A stretch of 64,000 nucleotides of DNA from Streptomyces flaveus. Lineage in GTDB: Bacteria; Actinomycetota; Actinomycetes; Streptomycetales; Streptomycetaceae. Shown here piece by piece: positions 1 to 6,336 of this stretch. Position 1 is the stretch's first letter; every line of letters begins with the position of its first letter. Position numbers and translations under genes: made by a program. The stretch covers positions 442,344 to 506,343 of the forward strand of contig NZ_BMPQ01000005.1 of assembly GCF_014647675.1 (NCBI RefSeq), given 5' to 3'. The notes under the pieces were generated by a model, which had not been told where the DNA came from, made no database searches, and saw only the letters and a list, made by a program, of their open reading frames with translations.

Positions 1-1956
1 AACTCGCGCGTCCTCCCCGAGCACGGCGCAGATGTCGGCGAGGTAGTCGACGGGGGCCTCGACGTCCAGGGCCTGCACCGTGGTCACACCGTGGCGGCGC
101 TCCTTGGCCCGGTCGGTGAGGGTGACGGCGTCCGTACCGGAGATGAAGTGCGTGCGCACCGTCACCGACACCTGCCCGGGTTCCATCTTCACGCCGCCCG
201 TGACCACGAGCATTCCGCGGTCGATGTCGCGGCGCAGCTTGTGCGGTGCCGCGCCGGCCTTGACCGGTGCCTCGCCCAAAGCCATCTCGGCCTGCGCTTC
301 GGTGCCCAGGACGAGGCTGCCGCGGATGTGGTTGCCCTCCCGGCTGCGCTTCGGCAGGTTCTCGTTGGTCGGGTCCTGGGTGCCCTCCCAGATGGTGACG
401 TTCACGGCCCGGCCCTGGTCGTGGATCTTCTTCACGGCCTGGAAGTACCGCGAGGTGGCCTTACTCCCGCCGTACGGCCGCCCGTCCGGGCTCTTGGCGC
501 CGCACCCGTACGCGACCTGCGCCTCGTCGACGATCAGGACGATCGGCCTGAACCGCGGATCGGTGCGGGCCATGTCCCTGGTCACACCGTCCGTGGCGCC
601 CGACTCTTCCAGGAGAGCGATGCGCTTCTGCATCTCGTCGACACCCCACTCGACCATGTCCGTGGCCTGCGCGACATGCTCGTCTGTCGGCCCCTGGATG
701 AGGACTTGGGCCAGGCCGAGGAAGCCCCGCCAGTCTCCGACGCCCTTGAGGTCGGCGATGTAGAAGTCCACGGTGTCGTCGAACATGAGCCACAAGGCCA
801 GCGCGCGCAGGGCCGCGGTCTTGCCCTGGTTGGACAGGCCCGTCAGGAGGATGTGGCGCTGGAAGACGCTCACGTCGACCAGGTCACCGCGCAGGTTCTG
901 CCCCCAGGGAGCGGACCCGGTGTAGTAGTCGGCGGTCACGTCCTCGCTGAGCATCAGCGGGGAGGCGCCGATGGGCTCGTCGAGGGCGCCGGAGTCGGCG
1001 ATCCACAGGCGGACGGTGCGGGGCTGCGGGGGGATGGTGATGAACACTTCATGCTCGTGCCGGTTGAGGTTCTCGGCGAGCTTGCGGCGCCGGTTCTGGA
1101 TCTCCTCGGTGGACACTCCGGTGGGCAGGGTGACGTCCACCTCGACGCCGCAACCTGCGATTTTGATGGGGGACAGCATGGCGGCGCCGACGTCGCCCAT
1201 GCCGTCGATGGCTTTGCGGAGCGGGGAGATGCCCAGGTCACGGAAGGCGATGACGACGACGGACGGGGTGATGGTGTCGCCGAAAGCGCGAGCACTGGCG
1301 GGCAGGGCCCACTGGGGTGCGGTGTGCTGGCGCCGGCCTGCGCCCCACACGGCGGCGACGGCGAGCCACGGGGCGGCCATCAGGAGCGGGTCCCAGATGA
1401 TGCCCCCGACGTATGCGACCAGGCGCACGATGTCGATGACGGTCTCGATGGGTGTGAGGACGTCGGAGACGTCGTTGTTGGCCCAGGCCAGCAGGATGCC
1501 GAGCATGAGGAGTACGCCCGCGCCGGTGGCGGTGGCGTAGCCGATGGCTTTGGGCGCGTAGATCAGGGTGCGGATCAGGTCCATGCGGCGGCGGTGGCGT
1601 GCGGCCCGGTAGGTCTGTGCGCGGGCCTCCCACTCCTTGACCTCTTCCATGAGGCCGGCGGCTTCGGCGGCGCGGATCATGCGTTCGTAGCGGGCTCCGG
1701 TGCGGGCGTCCCATGCGCGTCGGGTGAGGACGCGGGTACCGCCGACGACGTACGCGCCGTGTCGTACGAGTACGCGGTACGCGTCGTGTTCGCGGGCTTC
1801 GGCGACGGTCCGGCGCAGCTCGGCGATACGGAGTCGGCGGCGTGCCGGTGCGGGCTTGTCCTCGGCCACGGGGGCGGCGGGAGCGGGTGGTTCCTCGGTG
1901 GTCTCGGAGGGGGCGTGGGGCGTGTCCTTGTGGAGCCGTACGACGTTGCCTGACAT
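1..1956 (-). CDS. TraB/FtsK-SpoIIIE-like conjugative DNA translocase of element 1 (partial, C-terminus beyond window)
   Basis: 652 codons are visible from ATG at 1956; the C-terminal end lies left of the window. The protein has a basic N-terminus, two or three membrane segments around residues 130-205, then a RecA-like motor with Walker A GLSNQGKTAA (K379) and Walker B IVLIVDEAQVAY. By family it should be a hexameric pump moving double-stranded DNA between mycelial cells during actinomycete conjugation. It is a clear paralogue of the translocase at 11886-14018: long stretches around MLSPIKIAGCGVE and RTVRLWIADSGALDEPIG are almost identical. It is the last visible gene of the leftward operon that begins near 5048. 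Chromosomal FtsK is unlikely, because of the small-gene context and the paralogue in element 2. Confidence 0.9.
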   Translation of the reverse strand, partial: MSGNVVRLHKDTPHAPSETTEEPPAPAAPVAEDKPAPARRRLRIAELRRTVAEAREHDAYRVLVRHGAYVVGGTRVLTRRAWDARTGARYERMIRAAEAAGLMEEVKEWEARAQTYRAARHRRRMDLIRTLIYAPKAIGYATATGAGVLLMLGILLAWANNDVSDVLTPIETVIDIVRLVAYVGGIIWDPLLMAAPWLAVAAVWGAGRRQHTAPQWALPASARAFGDTITPSVVVIAFRDLGISPLRKAIDGMGDVGAAMLSPIKIAGCGVEVDVTLPTGVSTEEIQNRRRKLAENLNRHEHEVFITIPPQPRTVRLWIADSGALDEPIGASPLMLSEDVTADYYTGSAPWGQNLRGDLVDVSVFQRHILLTGLSNQGKTAALRALALWLMFDDTVDFYIADLKGVGDWRGFLGLAQVLIQGPTDEHVAQATDMVEWGVDEMQKRIALLEESGATDGVTRDMARTDPRFRPIVLIVDEAQVAYGCGAKSPDGRPYGGSKATSRYFQAVKKIHDQGRAVNVTIWEGTQDPTNENLPKRSREGNHIRGSLVLGTEAQAEMALGEAPVKAGAAPHKLRRDIDRGMLVVTGGVKMEPGQVSVTVRTHFISGTDAVTLTDRAKERRHGVTTVQALDVEAPVDYLADICAVLGEDARV

Positions 1957-2041
1957 CTTGGTGGGTCCTGTCTCCCTACGCGGGTGATGGGGCCCGGGGG
2001 CGGCGGCTGCTTGGCGGTAGGACGCCGTCCCCGGGGCGTTG

Positions 2042-2233
2042 CTACTTGCCGTGCTTGCGGCGGAGCGCCTGGTTCTCGATGCGTGTCACGCGGCGCTGCA
2101 GGTCGCTGAGGTCGACGCGACCGGTGCCGTCATCTGCGAGCCCGCGCTTGCCCATGCGGGCGATCAGGACGCCGATGCGAACCTTTTCGCCGGTGGTGAA
2201 GTCGCTGAACTTGAGGTCGTCGGACTTGGGCAT
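2042..2233 (-). CDS. Small hydrophilic element protein, 63 aa
   Basis: 63 aa from ATG 2233, beginning MPKSDDLKFSDFTTGEKVRI and ending in a basic tail (ALRRKHGK). There is no membrane segment or recognisable motif; the middle (LSDLQRRVTRIENQALRR) could form a short helix or coiled coil. It follows the membrane protein at 2236-2553 with a gap of only 2 bases and precedes traB by about 85 bases, so it is probably co-transcribed with the transfer genes. I do not recognise a family; an accessory transfer role is inferred from position only. Confidence 0.6.
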   Translation of the reverse strand: MPKSDDLKFSDFTTGEKVRIGVLIARMGKRGLADDGTGRVDLSDLQRRVTRIENQALRRKHGK

Positions 2234-2235
2234 GG

Positions 2236-2553
2236 TCACTTCCCCTTCTGGAAGTCGCGCCACATGGAGCGCAGGACGAGGACGACGATCGTGGCGACGC
2301 CGCCGAGGATGGCCAGCGCGAGCGACGCGAACGCGATCCCGACGCCGCCGACGCACACAGCGCAGGCGATGCCGATCCACTCGCCCGCGCTGCGGCCGGG
2401 CCGGTGCTGGTGGTCGCACGCCGGCGGCTGCACTGTGGACTGCGCCTGAGCCGTCTTGGCCAGCTCGACGGCGGCGAGTGCGACCTGCACGGCGGCTGTG
2501 TTCACCGCGGCTTCTCTCGCTGCAGCCTCCGCCTTGTCGAGGGCGTCACTCAT
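2236..2553 (-). CDS. Small membrane protein of the transfer operon, 105 aa
   Basis: 105 aa from ATG 2553, whose ATGA overlaps the stop of the upstream gene. The N-terminal 45 residues are Ala-rich and probably helical (DALDKAEAAAREAAVNTAAV). A CDHQH stretch follows near residue 58, then two adjacent hydrophobic segments (about residues 70-100), ending in a basic FQKGK tail. This size and topology, directly upstream of traB, match Spd-type spread accessory proteins of Streptomyces conjugative elements in a general way, but no specific family is recognised. Confidence 0.65.
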   Translation of the reverse strand: MSDALDKAEAAAREAAVNTAAVQVALAAVELAKTAQAQSTVQPPACDHQHRPGRSAGEWIGIACAVCVGGVGIAFASLALAILGGVATIVVLVLRSMWRDFQKGK

Positions 2554-2726
2554 GCCGTCCACCCCCGCACGGTGCGGGTGATGCGCGGCCAGAGCAGGAC
2601 GCCGACGGCGAACGCCAGCACAGCGGGCTGCGAGACGGCAGCGGCCACGACCGCCAGGACGACGGCCAGGAGCGCCGGATAGGCGACGAGGAGACCGAGG
2701 ACGGCCCCGAAGATGATGCGCATCAT
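2550..2726 (-). CDS. Tiny hydrophobic membrane protein, 58 aa (Spd-like by position)
   Basis: 58 aa from ATG 2726 (MMRIIFGAVLGLLVAYPALL...), almost entirely hydrophobic with two membrane helices and a short basic C-terminus (ITRTVRGWTA). Both ends overlap neighbours by 4 bases (ATGA), which fixes start and stop and argues strongly that it is translated. It lies between the DUF2637-like membrane protein and another small membrane protein. Runs of such genes beside traB typify the spread (spd) loci of actinomycete elements; a role in intramycelial spread is inference. Confidence 0.65.
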   Translation of the reverse strand: MMRIIFGAVLGLLVAYPALLAVVLAVVAAAVSQPAVLAFAVGVLLWPRITRTVRGWTA

Positions 2727-3403
2727 GACTGCACCCCCCAGATCTCCCGGGCCGCAGCCAGCACCCGGCGCCCATACCGGTCACCAACACCGAGCGCTTG
2801 ACCGAGGGCCCGACCGGACATGTCGCGCTGCACGGCCAAGAGGCCGACGGCGGTACGGATCTGGTCGGGGCGGACCTTGTGGCGGCGGGCGAAGAAGTCG
2901 ATTGCGGTGAGCTCCGGCTCAGGTTCCGCGGCCGGTTCCGGCACGGCCGGGAGAAGCTCCTTGTACGCCTTGTCGACGAACGCGGGCGGAACCAGGACCG
3001 GAACCTGGATACGGGGCGGTTCCGGGGCGCGTTCGACCATGACCGCGGGCGGTTCCGTCGGCGGCCTCGGCGTGAGGGTGGTGGTCCCGTCGCCGAGGGA
3101 GTGCACGCGCCACAGGACGAGCGGCGCGATCGCGGCGACGGCGACGACGAGCGGCACGTCCACGGGCAGCAGGCCGGCCGTGACGAGATGGCTGGCAGCG
3201 TTGACGCCGATCATCGCGGACACCGCGGCGAGTACATCCTTGCGGGCTCGCATCGCCCGCACGGTGTAGATGTCGAGGGCGCCCGGCACGGCCGCGGCAA
3301 CCCACTGGTTGAAGCCGACCGCACGGGCCAGCTCGTACTCAGCGGACGCGGTCGCGACGAGGGCAGCGACGAGGGCGGCCCACTTCAGGTAGTCGTGTTT
3401 CAT
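2723..3403 (-). CDS. DUF2637-like membrane protein with C-terminal helix-turn-helix-like region
   Basis: 226 aa from ATG 3403, start set by ATGA overlap with the upstream stop. Residues 1-110 contain about four hydrophobic segments and the pattern YELARAVGFNQWVAAAVPGALDIYTVRAMRAR, split here by me as a DUF2637-like signature (ELARA...W..A..P.ALD.Y...A.R). A Pro-rich linker follows, then a C-terminal domain (about 165-226) with DQIRTAVGLLAVQRD...GRALGQALGVGDRYGRRVLA that looks like a winged helix. Such membrane-plus-DNA-binding proteins are common next to traB in Streptomyces elements. A role in transfer or spread is likely but unproven. Confidence 0.7.
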   Translation of the reverse strand: MKHDYLKWAALVAALVATASAEYELARAVGFNQWVAAAVPGALDIYTVRAMRARKDVLAAVSAMIGVNAASHLVTAGLLPVDVPLVVAVAAIAPLVLWRVHSLGDGTTTLTPRPPTEPPAVMVERAPEPPRIQVPVLVPPAFVDKAYKELLPAVPEPAAEPEPELTAIDFFARRHKVRPDQIRTAVGLLAVQRDMSGRALGQALGVGDRYGRRVLAAAREIWGVQS

Positions 3404-3597
3404 GCTTCGCCCACCTCGGGCTCGGAGGCGCGCACGATCCGGTGCGCGCAGAGGACGGTGCCTTCGCGGTCGCGGCGCTCGTTGGCGTCGAGCAGCGCGG
3501 CCATCAAGGCGGGGATAGGGGGGAGGCGCCGGGCCGACCGGGCGGCCGCGCGGAGGGCGGCCACCTCGGTCGGACGGCGTACGGGGCGGCGGCTCAC
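3400..3597 (-). CDS. Small basic protein of unknown function, 65 aa
   Basis: 65 aa from GTG 3597, coupled to both neighbours by 4-base overlaps. It is Arg/Ala-rich at the N-terminus (MSRRPVRRPTEVAALRAAARSARRLP) and acidic at the C-terminus. There is one Cys and no membrane segment. No family is recognised; its position within an uninterrupted chain of overlapping genes supports real translation. Confidence 0.55.
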   Translation of the reverse strand: MSRRPVRRPTEVAALRAAARSARRLPPIPALMAALLDANERRDREGTVLCAHRIVRASEPEVGEA

Positions 3598-3971
3598 TGG
3601 CCACCGCCGAGGAGCGCGGCCAGGCGGCGGGCACGGTCGCGCAGCTCGTCCGCCTGCGCGGTGAGCGCGTCGGCCATGGCTTCCAGGCCGGCGAGCCCGG
3701 TGGGGTACCAGTCGCCGCCGATGCCGACGTTGACGAACACGCTCTGCACGAACGGGTCGTCGGAGTACGGCCGGATCTCCAGCGCCGTGACGAGGTGGAC
3801 GACCGGGCCGCGGCGGGTGGGCAGGGTGAGCGGCTCGTCGGGGCCGACGTGGCTGATGTCGGTGCGGTACTGCGGGGCGTCCTCATGACCGACGCACCAT
3901 GCGGGGCAGCGGACGGTGATGTCGCCGTGGTCGAGGGTGGGCACCGTGACCGTGCGGGGCTCGGCGTTCAC
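3594..3971 (-). CDS. DUF6907-like small protein
   Basis: 125 aa from GTG 3971 (GTGA overlap with the upstream stop). The N-terminal third has CPAWCVGHEDAPQYRTDISHVG, the CPxWC...H.........H signature of DUF6907-type proteins seen in many actinomycete mobile elements. The C-terminal third is helical (EAMADALTAQADELRDRARRLAALL). Function is unknown; the Cys/His pattern could bind a metal. The family assignment is from memory of the signature. Confidence 0.7.
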   Translation of the reverse strand: MNAEPRTVTVPTLDHGDITVRCPAWCVGHEDAPQYRTDISHVGPDEPLTLPTRRGPVVHLVTALEIRPYSDDPFVQSVFVNVGIGGDWYPTGLAGLEAMADALTAQADELRDRARRLAALLGGGQ

Positions 3972-4204
3972 TGGCCCTCACCTCGCTCGGTGTCGAGGGC
4001 ACGCAGCAGGATGCGGAGTGACTCGGTCAGGGCGCCGTGCGCACGGTTGAGGGCGAACACGTCCTCGTGGTCGACGTGCTCGTGCTCGGCGAGCAGCAGC
4101 TGCGCGACGCGGACGGCGACGGCGAGATCGGTGGGCTCGGGGGCGGGCCGGGGCAGGGCCCCCAGCGTGGTGCTGGGGGCCTGCTCGGCGGGGGTGCCGG
4201 TCAC
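3968..4204 (-). CDS. Small protein of unknown function, 78 aa
   Basis: 78 aa from GTG 4204, chosen because GTGA overlaps the stop of the upstream gene. The N-terminus is Pro-rich, followed by a predicted helical region rich in Leu, His and Glu (VAQLLLAEHEHVDHEDVFALNRAHGALTESLRILL). There is no known motif. It lies within the leftward overlapping operon between two other unknown genes. Confidence 0.55.
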   Translation of the reverse strand: MTGTPAEQAPSTTLGALPRPAPEPTDLAVAVRVAQLLLAEHEHVDHEDVFALNRAHGALTESLRILLRALDTERGEGQ

Positions 4205-4665
4205 CGCGTGGCTCCGGCCTGCCAGTCGCGGAGCCGCTCGACGACGCGGGGCACCTCGGCGCGGACCTTCTGCGGGTCGGCACCCTGCCTGAGGGCGTCC
4301 GTCATGACCGTGAACACCCAGCGGTAGTCGTCGCCCTCGGTGCTGGCGTGCTCGACGACGGCGAACGCCCACAGCCGGTCGGCGACGGCGGCCCGCATGG
4401 TCTCGGCGAACTCCAGGTTGCTGCCTGCGAACTTCTCCGGCAGCTTGGGCGTGATCTCGTCCCAGACCTCGGCGACGGAGTCGCACATGTCGTCGAGGAG
4501 GGCGGCCGGGTTGTGGCTGGTGATGGCCTGCCCGTAGGCGTACTGGGCGATGTAGAGCGCGGCGGCGAGGGCGGTGGTGCGCTGCTCGTCGGCCTTGATG
4601 CGGATCTTGCTGCCCTGGTCGGCCATGCAGGGGACGGCGGACGGGGTGGCGATGGAGTTCGACAT
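4201..4665 (-). CDS. Conserved-looking helical protein of unknown function, 154 aa
   Basis: 154 aa from ATG 4665, overlapping the upstream stop by one base (TGATG). It appears all-helical and soluble, with balanced charge and two cysteines near residues 13 and 61 (PCMADQG, DDMCDSV). No catalytic motif is visible. It is the second gene of the leftward operon of element 1, so it would be made at the same time as the transfer genes. Confidence 0.6.
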   Translation of the reverse strand: MSNSIATPSAVPCMADQGSKIRIKADEQRTTALAAALYIAQYAYGQAITSHNPAALLDDMCDSVAEVWDEITPKLPEKFAGSNLEFAETMRAAVADRLWAFAVVEHASTEGDDYRWVFTVMTDALRQGADPQKVRAEVPRVVERLRDWQAGATR

Positions 4666-5048
4666 CAGGCAGCCACCCCCGCCAGAACCTCGAAGCGGGC
4701 GGCGGTGGCGCGGTCCTTGGGCCGGTACGTGGCCAGGCGGGCGGCGAACGTACGGGCGGCGTACAGCTTCACGGCGACGGTCTTACGGACCCGGCCCTTC
4801 AGCTTGATGACCGTCTCGCGGGTGTCGTCGGCGACGAGGCCGCGGGAGAAGGCTCCGGCGAACCGCTTCGCGGTGGCGTCGTCGAGGCCGGCCGCGACGA
4901 GGCGGGTACGAACCGGCTGCGGGGTGCCGGTCGCTACGGCGCGGACGGCGCGGCGGGTGGCGCGGGTCTCGGCCGTACGACGGCGGAGGGTGGCGCGAAG
5001 GGCACGGCGCGTCGCGCGGTGCTCGCGGCGGGTGGCAAACTTCTGCAT
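4665..5048 (-). CDS. Highly basic protein, first gene of the leftward operon of element 1
   Basis: 127 aa from ATG 5048, with an AGGAG ribosome site 7 bases upstream. The first 45 residues are extremely Arg/Thr-rich (RREHRATRRALRATLRRRTAETRATRRAVRA), and Lys/Arg dominate to the end. This suggests nucleic-acid binding, but no fold is recognised. It is the promoter-proximal gene, about 110 bases downstream of the operator-promoter at 5157-5185, so it would be among the first products when the repressor lets go. Confidence 0.6.
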   Translation of the reverse strand: MQKFATRREHRATRRALRATLRRRTAETRATRRAVRAVATGTPQPVRTRLVAAGLDDATAKRFAGAFSRGLVADDTRETVIKLKGRVRKTVAVKLYAARTFAARLATYRPKDRATAARFEVLAGVAA

Positions 5049-5156
5049 CAGCGGGCTCCTGGTCTAGTCAGGTAGTTCCGTCAGGCCCTCGGCTGGTGCT
5101 GGTAACACCGCCGGGGGCCGCTTGCGTTGTCGTCCGGTTTCCCTTCCAACACCTCC

Positions 5157-5185
5157 ACTCTAGGGAACATCGTGTTCCCTGTCAA
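5157..5185 (-). promoter_or_regulatory. Leftward promoter with a palindromic operator filling the spacer (element 1)
   Basis: On the minus strand a perfect -35 TTGACA (5185-5180) is followed by a 17-bp spacer and -10 TAGAGT (5162-5157). The spacer is exactly the palindrome GGGAACACGATGTTCCC, extended to 8-3-8 by flanking bases. A repressor bound there would block sigma-70-type polymerase. An imperfect second copy (GGTAAC...TGTTCC, 5219-5234) and a GGAACA half-site near 5246 lie by the start of the divergent HTH gene, suggesting autoregulation. That the protein from 5235 is the ligand is inference. Confidence 0.75.
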
Positions 5186-5234
5186 AGGGTTGTGGCCTAG
5201 CAATTCACCCATGATCTAGGTAACGTCATGTTCC

Positions 5235-5489
5235 ATGATGGCGAATGGAACACTGAGTGTCATGGACAAGCGATCACTGGAGCACGTCGCGCGTCGGTTC
5301 AGGGAAGCCGAGACGCGGGCGGACATCCTCCGCAGGGAGCTGGCCGCCGCGATCCGGCAGGCGGATGCCGACGAGATCCCGCAGAAAGACATCTGCGAGG
5401 CCACCGGGTACACCCGCCAGCAGGTCCGGCGCATCGTGCTGGCCAGCGATACCGACCAGGGCGACGAGGCCGCGCCCGGAACTGACTGA
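5235..5489 (+). CDS. Small helix-turn-helix protein, probable repressor of element 1
   Basis: 84 aa from ATG 5235; an alternative ATG at 5262 would give a 75-aa protein starting MDKRSLEH and may be the real start, because operator-like half-sites overlap the first one. The N-terminal half is a long charged helix (HVARRFREAETRADILRRELAAAIRQA). Residues 48-68 (IPQKDICEATGYTRQQVRRIV) read as a helix-turn-helix. Divergent from the transfer operon and next to the palindromic promoter, it is the natural candidate for its regulator. No exact family is recognised. Confidence 0.65.
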   Translation: MMANGTLSVMDKRSLEHVARRFREAETRADILRRELAAAIRQADADEIPQKDICEATGYTRQQVRRIVLASDTDQGDEAAPGTD

Positions 5490-5499
5490 GGGGCGCACC

Positions 5500-5769
5500 T
5501 TGTCAACATCGAGCGGCCAAAGTTCCGGGCAGACTGCACCGCCCGGAACTCCGGCCACCGGGCCGGACCTGAACGCCGACTACTGGACCATCGCCGACGT
5601 TGCCGCGTACTGGTGCGTGGGCGAGCAGACCATCCGGGCGTACCGCTCCCGCGGGCGCGGCGAACTCCCGCCGGCCGACAAGACCTGGGGGCGGTCGCCC
5701 GTGTGGAGGCCAGCCACGATCATCGGCTTCCAGCGGCTCGGCCAGGGGACTCGGACCGACCTCCACTGA
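5500..5769 (+). CDS. MerR/excisionase-like DNA-binding protein, 89 aa
   Basis: 89 aa from TTG 5500, with GAGG about 8 bases upstream overlapping the previous stop. After a Ser/Pro-rich leader the core (residues 28-80) reads YWTIADVAAYWCVGEQTIRAYRSRGRGELPPAD...GRSPVWRPATIIGFQRLG, the arrangement of HTH_17/MerR-like excisionase folds: helix-turn-helix, then a wing with Arg-rich strands. It lies about 160 bp from the attR-like tRNA-Ser fragment, which suits an excisionase, although in element 2 xis sits at the opposite end next to int. A regulatory role is equally possible. Confidence 0.6.
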   Translation: MSTSSGQSSGQTAPPGTPATGPDLNADYWTIADVAAYWCVGEQTIRAYRSRGRGELPPADKTWGRSPVWRPATIIGFQRLGQGTRTDLH

Positions 5770-5927
5770 GGCATACGGGAGCCGCCTCCGTGATGGCACT
5801 GCGATGGCACCAAGAGGCCCGTACGCGTTCCGACAGGGGTCAACTGCGTCCGACGGCATTCCTGGCGTGGCCTGCGCGAAAGCGTCTCGGGAAGTCGTGC
5901 CCCTTCGTACTCATACGAGGGGCAACA

Positions 5928-5986
5928 CACTGCTAATGCGGTTTGGGACTTCAATCCCATCGAGGGTTCAAATCCCTCCGCCTCCG
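5928..5986 (+). other. Probable attR of element 1: 3' part of tRNA-Ser(GCU)
   Basis: The segment contains a GCT anticodon loop (CTGCTAA), a variable arm (TTTGGGACTTCAATCCCA), a perfect T-arm (GAGGG/CCCTC) and a 3' acceptor strand CGCCTCC plus G. The 5' half is absent: the sequence before CACTGC is not tRNA-like and forms its own hairpin (5899-5923). A class II tRNA-Ser(GCU) cut inside the anticodon stem is what a tyrosine integrase leaves at the far end of an element. The intact gene and the integrase should lie left of the window. Confidence 0.7.
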
Positions 5987-5997
5987 CCTCATGATCC

Positions 5998-6028
5998 TGA
6001 AGCCCTGGTCACGACTGGCCGGGGCTTC
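5998..6028 (+). terminator. Hairpin after the tRNA-Ser fragment
   Basis: GAAGCCC (5999-6005) pairs with GGGCTTC ending at 6028 around a 15-base loop that itself has short pairing. It sits where the terminator of the original tRNA-Ser gene would be. Confidence 0.45.
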
Positions 6029-6183
6029 GGGCGTTCATCGACCGTTCCATGGTCGTTTCCGCAGGTCATGCAGGGTCCACTAAACGGATTTCGCCAGGCG
6101 GCACCAGTCATGTAATGTTGTTCCCGCGAAGCCGACGGGGCTCAAAAGCCCACGAGGAAGAGCCAACACAACAGAACACACAG

Positions 6184-6256
6184 GCACTCGTAGCTTAACG
6201 GATAGAGCATCTGACTACGGATCAGAAGGTTGCAGGTTCGAATCCTGCCGAGTGCA
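6184..6256 (+). tRNA. tRNA-Arg(ACG), reconstituted at attL of element 2
   Basis: 73 nt. The acceptor stem is GCACTCG (6184-6190) with CGAGTGC (6249-6255). The anticodon stem is TCTGA/TCAGA with loop CTACGGA (anticodon ACG), and the T-arm GCAGG TTCGAAT CCTGC is perfect. CCA is not encoded (CAC follows). The 3' half from the anticodon loop on is the element core repeat, so integration has restored a functional gene. It lies about 200 bp after the tRNA-Ser remnant, so two neighbouring tRNA genes were each used as att sites. Confidence 0.95.
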
Positions 6257-6262
6257 CACAGG
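6215..6262 (+). repeat. attL core of element 2 (48 bp)
   Basis: The 48 bases from CTACGG in the anticodon loop to ACACAGG just past the tRNA are repeated exactly at 21348-21395. The identity stops at both ends of that interval. A shorter 40-bp version is at 22428-22467. Confidence 0.95.
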
Positions 6263-6300
6263 TCAAAGGCCCCACTGGCTCGCCCGGTGGGGCCTTTGAC
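6262..6300 (-). terminator. Strong hairpin between tRNA-Arg and int
   Basis: GTCAAAGGCCCCAC (6262-6275) and GTGGGGCCTTTGAC (6287-6300) form a perfect 14-bp stem with an 11-base loop. It lies between the tRNA and the convergent integrase gene and could stop transcription from both sides. Confidence 0.75.
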
Positions 6301-6317
6301 ATCAGCTGGTGACATCA
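6297..6317 (+). promoter_or_regulatory. Candidate left arm-type integrase sites (two TGACATCA copies)
   Basis: TGACATCA occurs at 6297-6304 and 6310-6317, 13 bp apart. The same pair with the same spacing is at 21220-21240 near the other end. Nearly identical 22-bp context at both ends is the expected pattern for arm-type sites of a tyrosine integrase. Confidence 0.6.
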
Positions 6318-6336
6318 ACGCACTCGGAAACGGTGC

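Noticed and set aside
91..1953. A 620-codon open frame on the plus strand opposite the first translocase
   Set aside because: It is the mirror of the minus-strand gene: composition is Gly/Ala/Val/Asp with no motif, while the minus strand has Walker A and B. The same holds for 12162-14189 opposite the second translocase.
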